A stretch of 64,000 nt of DNA from Thiomicrorhabdus aquaedulcis (GTDB taxonomy: Bacteria; Pseudomonadota; Gammaproteobacteria; Thiomicrospirales; Thiomicrospiraceae), in contig NZ_AP018722.1 of the NCBI RefSeq assembly GCF_004001325.1, positions 1,178,001 to 1,242,000 of the forward strand, in the 5' to 3' direction. How positions within the stretch are numbered: position 1 is the stretch's first letter; each line of letters starts with the position of its first letter. Shown here piece by piece: positions 17,871 to 25,765 of the stretch. Under the pieces are notes generated by a model, which did no database searches, was not told the DNA's origin, and saw only the letters and a list, made by a program, of their open reading frames with translations. The position numbers were made by a program, and so were the translations under genes.

Positions 17871-18560
17871 ATGAACGATAGCAATTTAATAGAACTTATA
17901 TTACACGCCAGCCCAGTGGTTCAGGCGGTTATATTGATTTTGCTCTTCATGTCCGTGGCCGTTTGGTCTGTGGCGTTTGCAAAATCCAATCAACTGCGTA
18001 AAGCCCGTCGTGATGCAGAAATTTTTGAAAAGAATTTTTGGGACACGCAAGAGCTTACCAATTTGTATCACCATGTCGAAGCGGTTCGCTACCAAAGTCA
18101 AGGTATGGCGATTATCTTTGCAGAAGGCTTTAAAGAATTTGTACGATTAAAAAATCAAGGCGTGCAAGATGTTTCCGATTTAATGGCCGGCACACAACGT
18201 GCCATGAAAGTAGCTTTTTCTAAAGAAGCCGAGGCGTTAGAAGAACGTCTTTCAATGTTAGCAACCATTGCTTCATCGGCACCTTATATTGGGCTTTTTG
18301 GAACTGTTTGGGGGGTTATGCACGCCTTTCAGGGTTTAAGCGATGCACAAAACTCAACGTTAGCCGCCGTTGCCCCCGGAATTTCAGAGGCTCTAGTGGC
18401 CACCGCCATTGGTTTGTTTGCCGCCATTCCTGCGGTCATTGCCTATAATCGCATGACCACTAAAACAGAAAACTTATTAACGCGTTATGAAAATTTTGCA
18501 GAAGGATTTTTGAGTATTTTGCAACGACAAGCGCACACACTAGAACAAAAGAAAGATTAA
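17871..18560 (+). CDS. tolQ: Tol-Pal proton channel subunit TolQ
   Basis: An inner-membrane MotA/TolQ/ExbB-family protein that, with TolR, uses proton flow to energise TolA during cell division and outer-membrane constriction. The 229-residue protein has three hydrophobic segments (about 17-38, 130-155, 170-195) and the family signature SAPYIGLFGTVWGVMHAF. The start at 17871 (MNDSNLIEL) has AGGA upstream; the open frame extends 28 codons further without family similarity. The usual upstream partner ybgC is absent, with ruvB taking its place. Confidence 0.95.
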   Translation: MNDSNLIELILHASPVVQAVILILLFMSVAVWSVAFAKSNQLRKARRDAEIFEKNFWDTQELTNLYHHVEAVRYQSQGMAIIFAEGFKEFVRLKNQGVQDVSDLMAGTQRAMKVAFSKEAEALEERLSMLATIASSAPYIGLFGTVWGVMHAFQGLSDAQNSTLAAVAPGISEALVATAIGLFAAIPAVIAYNRMTTKTENLLTRYENFAEGFLSILQRQAHTLEQKKD

Positions 18561-18668
18561 ATCTAATTGGGTTCACTAAACGCACAGAAGATTTAACCAG
18601 CCATATCTTTTATTAACTGTGCAGACACGCTAGATAAAAAGATTTGATAACACACATTGAGAAAAAAT

Positions 18669-19130
18669 ATGCAAAATGGATTTAGCGGATCAAGGCACAA
18701 AAAGCGCCTAGTAGCCGAGATTAACGTAGTACCTTATGTTGACGTCACTTTGATTCTTTTAATTATTTTTATGGTGACATCCCCTGTTGTGCAGCAAGCG
18801 GTATCGGTTGCTTTACCTAAGACACCACAAGTAATAGAAAAACAAGGTGCTTCAAAAAAAGAGCAAACCACACCTTTTGTCATTACAGTTAACAAAGATG
18901 GCATGTACAATACATCTGAACAACCTGATATTACTCTTAGTAACAAAGAGTTAGATGGTCTAGTGGCTGAAGTTATTGCGCGCGGTCAACTGGATAAATC
19001 ACAACCTATTTACATTCAAGGCGATCGTGATGCGCCTTATGGAAAAGTAGTGCATTTATTTGTGACATTAAAGTCAAATGGGGTTGAAAATGTATCTTTA
19101 ATGACTCAGCCCGATGAGGAAACGCCTTAA
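18669..19130 (+). CDS. tolR: Tol-Pal proton channel subunit TolR
   Basis: A 153-residue ExbD/TolR-family protein with one N-terminal transmembrane helix that carries the proton-pathway aspartate (Asp25 in VPYVDVTLILLIIFMV) and a periplasmic domain ending in VHLFVTLKSNGVENVSLMT. ATG at 18669 is preferred over TTG at 18657; GAG lies 8 nt upstream. Its stop codon overlaps the tolA start (TAATG), which indicates coupling. Confidence 0.94.
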   Translation: MQNGFSGSRHKKRLVAEINVVPYVDVTLILLIIFMVTSPVVQQAVSVALPKTPQVIEKQGASKKEQTTPFVITVNKDGMYNTSEQPDITLSNKELDGLVAEVIARGQLDKSQPIYIQGDRDAPYGKVVHLFVTLKSNGVENVSLMTQPDEETP

Positions 19131-20371
19131 TGTTGGATTTTATTCGCAAGCATCCGTGGTCAGTTACTCTGGCAGGCGTATTGCATATTGTTCTTGCGGT
19201 GTTAATTACACATCAATGGCGGGATAAAACGCAGGTATTTGAAATGTCAGGTGGCCAGCCACCAATGGCACAAATTAACCCTAATGTCCCCGTGATGGAG
19301 CAGCTTGAAACATCAACTGTCGATTCGGCGTTGGTGTATGAGCAGTTTGAAAAACTTAAATTACAGCAAGAGTCTCGATTGGCTGAACAAGCACGTGCAG
19401 ACGCGCAAGCCATTCAGGCAGTTGAAGATCAAAAACAAGCGGAACAGGCCAAATTACAAGCGGCGCAACTTGCATCAAAAGCAGAAGAAGCTTTAAAGCA
19501 AGCAGAAGCAGAACGTAAAAAGGCAGAGGACATTAAACAACAAGTCATGCTTGAAAAGCAGCAAGCCGAAGCCGTTCAAAAACAAGCTGAAATAGATAAA
19601 AAGCAAGCAGAGCTAGAAAAAGCAGAAGTGGCTAAAAAGCAAGCCGAGTTAGAAAAACAAAAAAATGAGGCTCAAAAGAAAATAGCCGAAGCAGAAAAGC
19701 AGAAAGTTGATGCTGAAAAACAAGCTCTAAAAGCGGAACAGGATGCTGAAAAGAAAAAAACTGAATTGGCTAAGCAAAAGCTAGAGGCCGAAAAGAAACA
19801 AGCTGAACTTGAAAAGCAAAAACTTGATGCCGAAAAACAAAAAGCTGAATTAGAAAAGAAAAAGTTAGAAGAGCAAAAGTTAGCTGAAAAAGAAGCACAA
19901 AAGCAAAAAGCAGAAGCCGAACAGAAAAAAGTGGAATTGGCTCAGCAAAAAGCAGAAGCTGAAAAGAAAAAAGCACAAGAAATAGCGGCGCAAAAAGCTA
20001 AGCAGCAAAAAGAAGCTGCGGCTTCAGCTTTACAAAGTCAGTTAGCAGAAGAGGCGGCTGAACAAAAAGCCGCTGAGCGCCGAAAGCAAATGGCAGCAAT
20101 GAAAGACAGTTACATCTCGTCCATCAGTGCTAAAGTAAAGGACAACTGGCGTACACCCAGTCAAATTGACCCAAGTGCCAAATGCCAGCTTAAGATTACG
20201 CAATCACCCAGTGGGTACATTACCAGTGTAAAAGTTTTAAACTGTAATGCGGCGGCCACTAAACAGTTTCAAGAAGCCGCTGAAAAAGCGGTATATCGAT
20301 CCGAACCTTTACCCGCTGCGCCGTCTGCAGATGTATTTGAGCGTGAAATAACTTTTGAATTTAAACCTTAA
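19130..20371 (+). CDS. tolA: Tol-Pal periplasm-spanning protein TolA
   Basis: A 413-residue protein with a single N-terminal membrane anchor (about residues 10-28), a very long charged helical domain II (about 80-320) built of Lys, Glu, Gln and Ala repeats such as KQAELEKQKLDAEKQ, and a C-terminal domain III (DSYISSISAKVKDNW to the end) that contacts TolB and Pal. Domain II is almost purely coiled or single alpha-helix in composition and gives the local sequence an A-rich purine bias. It starts within the tolR stop codon and is 2 bp from tolB. Confidence 0.94.
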   Translation: MLDFIRKHPWSVTLAGVLHIVLAVLITHQWRDKTQVFEMSGGQPPMAQINPNVPVMEQLETSTVDSALVYEQFEKLKLQQESRLAEQARADAQAIQAVEDQKQAEQAKLQAAQLASKAEEALKQAEAERKKAEDIKQQVMLEKQQAEAVQKQAEIDKKQAELEKAEVAKKQAELEKQKNEAQKKIAEAEKQKVDAEKQALKAEQDAEKKKTELAKQKLEAEKKQAELEKQKLDAEKQKAELEKKKLEEQKLAEKEAQKQKAEAEQKKVELAQQKAEAEKKKAQEIAAQKAKQQKEAAASALQSQLAEEAAEQKAAERRKQMAAMKDSYISSISAKVKDNWRTPSQIDPSAKCQLKITQSPSGYITSVKVLNCNAAATKQFQEAAEKAVYRSEPLPAAPSADVFEREITFEFKP

Positions 20372-20373
20372 AA

Positions 20374-21738
20374 ATGAGTCAAATGATGTCGTTAAAACGT
20401 ATTAAAAATTTTTTTGTAAAACCTGCCAAGATTACCTTGGCCTGTTTGTTTCTTGCGGCCGTTAATGTAAGCACGTCCGTGCATGCAGGTTTGACAATCG
20501 AAATCAGTGACAGTTTTGAAAATGCGCTGCCTATTGCCATTGTACCTTTTGGATACGATACACCGCAGGGCCCAACGGGATTGAAGGTGCCAATCCCGGT
20601 TGACTTAGCCGAGGTGATTCGCAGTGATTTGCGACGTAGCGGGCGTTTTAAACCCCTTGAGGCTTCACGTATGCCTGCCCAACCTACTGAAGTTGAGCAG
20701 TTAGTATTTGAACAATGGCGTGGTTTGGATATTGATAATTTGTTAATGGGTAAAGTAGTCGATCAAGGGAATGGTTTTTATCAGATTGATATTCGTTTGA
20801 TGGACGTTTTGCGAAAAAATCAGTTGATTGGTAAGCGCTGGACGCAAATTCCACAAGCTAATCTTCGTCAGGTCGCGCATCAAATTAGCGATTTAATTTA
20901 TAAAGAGCTTACCGGTGTTCGCGGTGCTTTTAATACTCAAATTGCTTATGTAATGCTTCGAAAAAACAATGGCAAGCGTTTGTTTACCCTTGAAATTGCA
21001 GATGCCGATGGCTTTAACCCTCAGGCTATTTTAAAGTCTAATCAGCCTATAATGTCGCCTACTTGGTCGCCTGACGGAAAAAAATTAGCCTATGTGAGTT
21101 TTGAAAAAGGGCGCTCTATGATTGTTGTGCAGAGTTTAGATGGCTCGAGCCGTAAAATTGTCGCGCAATACAAAGGCATTAACGGTGCACCGGCTTGGTC
21201 GCCAGATGGTCAAAAAATGGCGCTAACTTTGTCAAAAGATGGCAGTGCTGATATCTATATTTTGGATTTAAACACACAAAATCTTCGTAGAGTAACCAAT
21301 CATGGTGCGATTGAAACCGAATCGGTTTGGGCTCCTGATGGACGTTCACTGTATTTTAATTCGGATAGACGTGGTCAGCCGCAAATTTTCCAGGTGTTTT
21401 TAGACAGCGGTGAAGTAAATAGAGTTTCGTATGAAGGGCGTTATAATTCAAACCCTGATGTATCGCCCGATGGTCGCTATGTGGCGATGGTACATGGTAA
21501 TGGTGGGTTTAATATTGCATTACTTGATACGGTAAATAACAGATTTAATATTTTAACCGATACATTTTTAGATGAATCACCCAGCTTTGCACCTAATGCA
21601 GAAATGATTTTGTATGCGGCAAATAAAGGCGGAAAAGGAATTTTAGCAGTGGTTTCAATTGATGGAAAAGCGTCACAAACCTTAAAAGTCAATGACGGTG
21701 AAGTACGTGAACCTGCTTGGGGACCATTTTTAAATTAA
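20374..21738 (+). CDS. tolB: Periplasmic Tol-Pal protein TolB
   Basis: A 454-residue periplasmic protein with an uncleaved leader of about 38 residues (basic start, hydrophobic ITLACLFLAAVNV), a TolB N-terminal domain (about 40-170) and a six-bladed beta-propeller whose blades show the repeated SPDGKK/APDGRS-type turns. It links TolA to Pal at the outer membrane. A MITE-like element separates it from pal, which is normally next in the operon. Confidence 0.95.
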   Translation: MSQMMSLKRIKNFFVKPAKITLACLFLAAVNVSTSVHAGLTIEISDSFENALPIAIVPFGYDTPQGPTGLKVPIPVDLAEVIRSDLRRSGRFKPLEASRMPAQPTEVEQLVFEQWRGLDIDNLLMGKVVDQGNGFYQIDIRLMDVLRKNQLIGKRWTQIPQANLRQVAHQISDLIYKELTGVRGAFNTQIAYVMLRKNNGKRLFTLEIADADGFNPQAILKSNQPIMSPTWSPDGKKLAYVSFEKGRSMIVVQSLDGSSRKIVAQYKGINGAPAWSPDGQKMALTLSKDGSADIYILDLNTQNLRRVTNHGAIETESVWAPDGRSLYFNSDRRGQPQIFQVFLDSGEVNRVSYEGRYNSNPDVSPDGRYVAMVHGNGGFNIALLDTVNNRFNILTDTFLDESPSFAPNAEMILYAANKGGKGILAVVSIDGKASQTLKVNDGEVREPAWGPFLN

Positions 21739-21769
21739 AGTTTTTTTTATTTAATTTTATTTAATAAAT

Positions 21770-21887
21770 GAGACATTTGTACGTGTGAAGTGTGCAAGAA
21801 AATTGGGTTAAATTTACCAAGTTTTTCAATAAATTTAAGGTGGATTTAAACTATTTTTATTTGTGTATTCACTCATGCAAAGCTCTC
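21770..21887. mobile_element. MITE-like element 3 (about 118 bp), tolB-pal gap
   Basis: The left end GAGACATTTGTACGTGTGAA and right end ATTCACTCATGCAAAGCTCTC are imperfect inverted repeats. The subterminal TTTAAACTATTTTTATTTGTG matches the other copies. The right end stops 39 bp before the pal start codon. Confidence 0.65.
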
Positions 21888-21926
21888 AACTAGTGCTTAA
21901 TAGGCGCAACTAACAGGAAATATACA

Positions 21927-22487
21927 ATGACAAAGTTAAAATTAGTTTTTTCAGCCGCACTTTTATTAGGTTTGGTTGCGTGTAGCAGTACTCCAGATAC
22001 ATTAGAGGGTGAGGGTGGCGCTGGTGTTGATACGGCGCCTGGTTTAAATGGTATTGAAGTGATGCCTGCAGGCGGAACACGTATAGGCGGTGAAACATTG
22101 TCTGATGCTGAGTTGGATAAAATGAATATGTCTAATGTTGATGATGAGTTCTTTGGCAAGCTTGGCCCCGTTATTTACTTTGGGTTAGATCAGTTTACTT
22201 TAAGTGATGACAGCACCGCGATTGTTAAGCATTACTCACAAATTTTAAGCGCTAATCCGGCTCAAAAAGTAACTCTTAAAGGGCATACTGACGAACGTGG
22301 TTCGCCTGAGTACAATATTGCGTTAGGAGAGCGTCGTGGCAAGGCCGTTGCTCAGGCAATGATGCTGTTTGGCGTGAGCGAAAGCCGTATTGAAGTGGTT
22401 AGCTATGGTGAAGAGCAGCCAGCGGTAGCACAAAGTAATGAAGAGGCCTGGGCAAAAAACCGCCGTGTCGAAATTTACATTCGTTAA
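21927..22487 (+). CDS. pal: Peptidoglycan-associated lipoprotein Pal
   Basis: A 186-residue outer-membrane lipoprotein that binds meso-diaminopimelate in peptidoglycan. A lipobox LVAC places the lipidated Cys at residue 19. A flexible Gly/Glu-rich linker follows, and then the OmpA-like domain with VIYFGLDQF and GHTDERGSPEYNIALGERR. The last residues RRVEIYIR are the usual C-terminus. It is flanked on both sides by MITE-like elements, unlike the compact tol-pal operons of most relatives. Confidence 0.96.
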   Translation: MTKLKLVFSAALLLGLVACSSTPDTLEGEGGAGVDTAPGLNGIEVMPAGGTRIGGETLSDAELDKMNMSNVDDEFFGKLGPVIYFGLDQFTLSDDSTAIVKHYSQILSANPAQKVTLKGHTDERGSPEYNIALGERRGKAVAQAMMLFGVSESRIEVVSYGEEQPAVAQSNEEAWAKNRRVEIYIR

Positions 22488-22490
22488 ATA

Positions 22491-22650
22491 GCAACTTTTG
22501 CACATGTGGGGCTTGATAAAAATAAGTGTAATTACATCCTAAACGTAACGCGTTTTGTGGATTTAAGCTAGAAATGCAGCTTGTGCGTAATGCTTAAATT
22601 GGGTGAATATTAACCATTTTTATTCGTGCGCTCACTCGTGCAAAGGTCTA
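22491..22650. mobile_element. MITE-like element 4 (about 160 bp), pal-cpoB gap
   Basis: The left end GCAACTTTTGCACATGTGGG and right end CTCACTCGTGCAAAGGTCTA are imperfect inverted repeats. Subterminal ATTAACCATTTTTATTCGTG is shared with copy 3. It begins 4 bp after the pal stop and ends 27 bp before the cpoB start. Confidence 0.65.
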
Positions 22651-22677
22651 TTTTAGTAAAATATAAGGATTTAATAA

Positions 22678-23451
22678 GTGAATGCATTACTACGTTATGC
22701 TTTAGTGAGTGCCATTGGATCAACTTTGATCATGCCTTTAAGCGCGTTGCAAGCTTCTGAAGCTAATTTAGAACAGCGCATTATGCGCTTAGAACAAATG
22801 GCCAGCAATCCTGTTATGCTCCAGTTAACCCAGCGCATAAACGAACAGCAAGCTGAAATACAGCGGTTACAAGACCGTGTAGATCATTTGGTTCGTGATC
22901 AACAACTATCACAAGAAACGGCTAACAAACGCTATCAGGAAACTGATGAGCGACTAAATGTTTTGGAAACTAATCCTGCGCGTGCGCCGGGTTCGGCTGA
23001 GGCGGGTTCTGAAGCTTCTGGTTTAACCGACGAAGCACCATCTAAAAGTAACGTTGTGGTGACTCGTGAATCAACTGAAGCTGAAAAGCAGGTTTATCAA
23101 AAAGCATTTGCTCTTATGAAAGCGGCTAAATATAAAGAGTCTATCACTGCCTTTGAAGCGTTTATTGCAGCTTCTGGCGACAGTGATTTAGCTGGTAATG
23201 CCGCTTACTGGGCGGGTGAGGGGTATTTCATTTTACAGAAATATCCTGAAGCGTTAGCCGCATTTAAAAAAGTGATTCAAAGCTATCCTGCATCTCCTAA
23301 ATTTGATGACTCGCAACTTAGGGCGGGGGATACTTTAGACAATCTAAAAAAACCTGCAGAAGCTAAAGCGATGTATCAAGGTTTGGTGACAACTTCTCCA
23401 GACAGTAAAGCTGGACAAAATGCCGCTAAGCGTTTAGAAAAGTTGCGCTAA
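22678..23451 (+). CDS. cpoB: Cell division coordinator CpoB (YbgF)
   Basis: A 257-residue periplasmic protein that coordinates septal peptidoglycan synthesis with Tol-Pal. It has a signal peptide (LIMPLSALQASEA), an N-terminal trimerising coiled coil (about 30-80, LEQRIMRLEQM and IQRLQDRVDHL) and three C-terminal TPR-like repeats (YQKAFALMKAAKYKESITAF onward). The start is GTG with AAGGA 8 nt upstream. queC begins immediately after its stop codon. Confidence 0.93.
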   Translation: MNALLRYALVSAIGSTLIMPLSALQASEANLEQRIMRLEQMASNPVMLQLTQRINEQQAEIQRLQDRVDHLVRDQQLSQETANKRYQETDERLNVLETNPARAPGSAEAGSEASGLTDEAPSKSNVVVTRESTEAEKQVYQKAFALMKAAKYKESITAFEAFIAASGDSDLAGNAAYWAGEGYFILQKYPEALAAFKKVIQSYPASPKFDDSQLRAGDTLDNLKKPAEAKAMYQGLVTTSPDSKAGQNAAKRLEKLR

Positions 23452-24174
23452 ATGCAAGAAAGTGTTCATAGTGTTTTGACTCGCCAAGTCGAAAAAAATG
23501 CAAAAGCCATTATATTGTTGTCGGGTGGGTTAGATTCTGCCACTGTATTGGCGATAGCTGTTTCTCAGGGTTTTGAATGCCATACGATTAGTTTTGATTA
23601 CGGTCAGCGCCACTTGGTTGAGTTGCATTTTGCTCGCGATTTGTCCAAGCAGCTTGGCGCCAAAACTCATCGTGTAGTGTCGGTAGACATGAATCCTATT
23701 GGAGGCTCTGCCCTAACAGATTGGTCTATTGATGTACCTGTGTCGGGGGTAGACACTAACGCCATTCCTGTAACGTATGTGCCGGCACGAAATACCGTGT
23801 TTTTGTCTTATGCTTTAGCTTTAGCAGAGGTTTTGGGGGCAGATGATATTTTTATTGGTGTCAATTCGGTCGATTATTCTGGTTACCCAGATTGTCGTCC
23901 TGAATACATTGCAGCATTTGAAAAAATGGCTAATCTGGCTACCAAGGTTGGGGTTGAGGGTCATAAGCTTTGCATTAAAACACCCTTAATGACGCTAAGT
24001 AAGGCACAAATTATTAAATTAGGTCAGTCATTAGGGGTCAATTACGCCCTCACCGTATCGTGTTATCAAGCGGATGAGCATGGTTTAGCGTGTGGTGTGT
24101 GCGATTCATGTCGCTTAAGAAAGCAGGGCTTTGTGGATGCAAATGTGCCCGATCCCACGCAATATAAGGCTTAA
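23452..24174 (+). CDS. queC: 7-Cyano-7-deazaguanine synthase
   Basis: The ATP-dependent step that converts 7-carboxy-7-deazaguanine to preQ0 in queuosine synthesis. The N-type ATP pyrophosphatase loop [11 protein letters not shown] is near residue 23, and the zinc-binding cysteines are in SCYQ and [14 protein letters not shown] near the C-terminus. The 240-residue length is slightly above the family norm owing to an N-terminal extension of about 16 residues. It sits directly after cpoB, a common gammaproteobacterial arrangement. Confidence 0.95.
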   Translation: MQESVHSVLTRQVEKNAKAIILLSGGLDSATVLAIAVSQGFECHTISFDYGQRHLVELHFARDLSKQLGAKTHRVVSVDMNPIGGSALTDWSIDVPVSGVDTNAIPVTYVPARNTVFLSYALALAEVLGADDIFIGVNSVDYSGYPDCRPEYIAAFEKMANLATKVGVEGHKLCIKTPLMTLSKAQIIKLGQSLGVNYALTVSCYQADEHGLACGVCDSCRLRKQGFVDANVPDPTQYKA

Positions 24175-24218
24175 AGAACACCTAATACTTAAAATAATTG
24201 AGTTTTTTGGTAAAAAGG

Positions 24219-24246
24219 TTGCGCCAAAGATTAAGACTTGTATAAT
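24219..24246 (+). promoter_or_regulatory. Promoter of the tRNA-Lys pair
   Basis: TTGCGC (24219-24224), 16 bp, then perfect TATAAT (24241-24246), ending 17 bp before the first tRNA. ACGCTCC just downstream is a GC-rich discriminator, typical of stable RNA promoters. Confidence 0.6.
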
Positions 24247-24263
24247 ACGCTCCATTCCAGAGG

Positions 24264-24339
24264 GGGTCGTTAGCTCAGCCGGTAGAGCAGTTGGCTTTTA
24301 ACCAATTGGTCGTGCGTTCGAATCGCACACGACCCACCA
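24264..24339 (+). tRNA. tRNA-Lys (anticodon TTT), copy 1
   Basis: A 76-nt cloverleaf with acceptor stem GGGTCGT/ACGACCC, D-arm GCTCAGCCGGTAGAGC, anticodon loop CTTTTAA with TTT at 24297-24299, T-arm with GTTCGAATC, and an encoded CCA end. Confidence 0.97.
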
Positions 24340-24373
24340 TTTACTTTGTTGTTTTATTTTGGAATACCTATCG

Positions 24374-24449
24374 GGGTCGTTAGCTCAGCCGGTAGAGCAG
24401 TTGGCTTTTAACCAATTGGTCGTGCGTTCGAATCGCACACGACCCACCA
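24374..24449 (+). tRNA. tRNA-Lys (anticodon TTT), copy 2
   Basis: Identical in sequence to the first tRNA-Lys and separated from it by a 34-bp spacer, indicating a recent tandem duplication or gene conversion. Encoded CCA. It probably shares the upstream promoter and the downstream terminator. Confidence 0.97.
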
Positions 24450-24455
24450 TATTTT

Positions 24456-24488
24456 AACCCCGTTCTTAACATTAAGAACGGGGTTTTT
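24456..24488 (+). terminator. Intrinsic terminator of the tRNA-Lys pair
   Basis: A 13-bp stem AACCCCGTTCTTA/TAAGAACGGGGTT with a 4-nt loop, followed by a run of T. Confidence 0.93.
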
Positions 24489-24555
24489 TTATGCTTAAAA
24501 TTTATGATGCATTTTGACGCTAAGCGTATTTTTGTGTGATTCTTTAACCATATGT

Positions 24556-24567
24556 ACCAGGCCTGGT
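24556..24567. repeat. Iterated palindrome copy 6
   Basis: Exact ACCAGGCCTGGT between the tRNA-Lys terminator and the converging Rossmann-fold gene. Confidence 0.9.
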
Positions 24568-24594
24568 CATGTGTAAAATGACTTTTTTAGTATT

Positions 24595-25380
24595 TTAAAT
24601 TACGGCATGTTTTTGAGCAATGTCCTTAAGCGTGCTTACAGCTAAATTAGCCTGCTGAGCACGCTCTAGCGCACGTTTTAAGCGCATAGGCGCTGAACGT
24701 CCCATGCATTGATGCTTGGGGTCTCCTTTAATAGCTTCTTGCAAGCCATCAAGTAAACGATCTCTAAGCGATGTGCTATTAACAACGCCGTCTGTAAGCC
24801 AGTTTTGAATGTCTAACACATCGTTGGCAATCGCTTCCATTAGCTTGGCGTGGTGTATTGCCAACTCTTCTACATTGCCCCCGACTTCTAATCCGGCTAC
24901 ATTAGTGGTGATGATGTATAAGTTTTTACGCACGAGCTCAAACAGTAATTCTTCAGGTGTGTCTAAAATTAAACAAGGCAAGTCAATTTGCGACAGTGCG
25001 TTAAACACCAGTTTAGCGTGTGGGCCAAATACAGGTGAGGGCAGCACCACTTTGCTGTCATTACCTTTTTTCTTTTCAAACCATACCGAGATTACAGTAG
25101 GTTGAATGATGGCTATACTTTGCCAATCGCGCGGTAAAAGCTCGTTTTGCAATAAAATTAATTTATCTTGCCACTCTGAAGGTATATTTTTAAGAACTTG
25201 GGTTATGTCCGATTCACCTACGGCGACTAATACAGCGGTTGGGCTGGGTATGTCTTTCGCCAAAGATTGTGGGTTTATATCACGTGTTAGAGTTTGTACT
25301 GGGTACCCTAAACGTAAAAATCCGCGTGCAAATACACTGCCAAGTTCGCCAAGGCCAATAATAATTATGGGTTGTTTCAT
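24595..25380 (-). CDS. NAD(P)-binding Rossmann-fold protein, function unknown
   Basis: A 261-residue protein opening with IIIIGLGELGSVFARGFLRLGYPV, a classic dinucleotide-binding start, followed by an acidic/basic turn TLTRD that could favour NADP. The rest (AVLVAVGESDI, ILLQNELLP, SPVFGPHAKLVF) resembles the ketopantoate reductase / 6-phosphogluconate dehydrogenase superfamily, but no specific enzyme was recognised. The start at 25380 is chosen because the protein-like sequence begins there; the frame is open 92 codons further upstream. It is divergent from a small membrane protein across a 123-bp region containing a perfect 14-bp palindrome. Confidence 0.7.
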   Translation of the reverse strand: MKQPIIIIGLGELGSVFARGFLRLGYPVQTLTRDINPQSLAKDIPSPTAVLVAVGESDITQVLKNIPSEWQDKLILLQNELLPRDWQSIAIIQPTVISVWFEKKKGNDSKVVLPSPVFGPHAKLVFNALSQIDLPCLILDTPEELLFELVRKNLYIITTNVAGLEVGGNVEELAIHHAKLMEAIANDVLDIQNWLTDGVVNSTSLRDRLLDGLQEAIKGDPKHQCMGRSAPMRLKRALERAQQANLAVSTLKDIAQKHAVI

Positions 25381-25412
25381 GAATGTTTCTCGTTTGTGAT
25401 GAATAATTAACA

Positions 25413-25426
25413 GTGCAAGCTTGCAC
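25413..25426. promoter_or_regulatory. 14-bp perfect palindrome in a divergent promoter region
   Basis: GTGCAAGCTTGCAC lies 32 bp upstream of the Rossmann-fold gene and 77 bp upstream of the small membrane protein gene. It may be an operator for a dimeric regulator. It is unrelated to the iterated palindrome. Confidence 0.4.
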
Positions 25427-25503
25427 CAAAATGAATTTTTGGCGTGAACACGGGTATTTTCGAGTAATATAAGCGCACCGTATTTATAAATAGGATAGTA
25501 ACA

Positions 25504-25764
25504 ATGAATGAGCAAAAAGCAAAATTTACCTGGCATTATTATGTTATGGCGGTAGGCGCACTTATGGCGATGTTGGCCGCTACGGTAGGCTCGGTAGGGG
25601 GTATTGTTTCGGGTTTGGCATTTGCCATTGTGAGTCACCCAAAACTGCCGTTTCAAGGTATTGGGCGTTTTGTGTTTTTAATACTGTTTTTAATTTTATA
25701 CGTCTTTGCCTTTCCCGACCCCGCCGTGATTCGCGATATGATGGCGGATAAAGCGTTATCTTAA
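25504..25764 (+). CDS. Small membrane protein, hypothetical
   Basis: An 86-residue protein with two hydrophobic stretches (about 12-40 and 54-72) connected by SHPKLPFQGIGR, and a short hydrophilic tail. No family was recognised. AGGA precedes the start, and it ends 1 bp before the ntrB start, so it appears to be the first gene of an ntrBC transcript. In some relatives a DUF4124-type gene occupies this place, but this protein does not resemble it. Confidence 0.7.
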   Translation: MNEQKAKFTWHYYVMAVGALMAMLAATVGSVGGIVSGLAFAIVSHPKLPFQGIGRFVFLILFLILYVFAFPDPAVIRDMMADKALS

Positions 25765-25765
25765 A

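Noticed and set aside
19400-20080. A-rich purine repeat tract as a structural DNA element
   Set aside because: It encodes the Lys/Glu/Ala/Gln helix of TolA domain II, which accounts for the composition.
24264-24449. CRISPR-like direct repeats
   Set aside because: The repeated units are two complete tRNA-Lys genes; likewise the repeats at 52239-52653 are tRNA genes. No CRISPR array or cas gene was seen.
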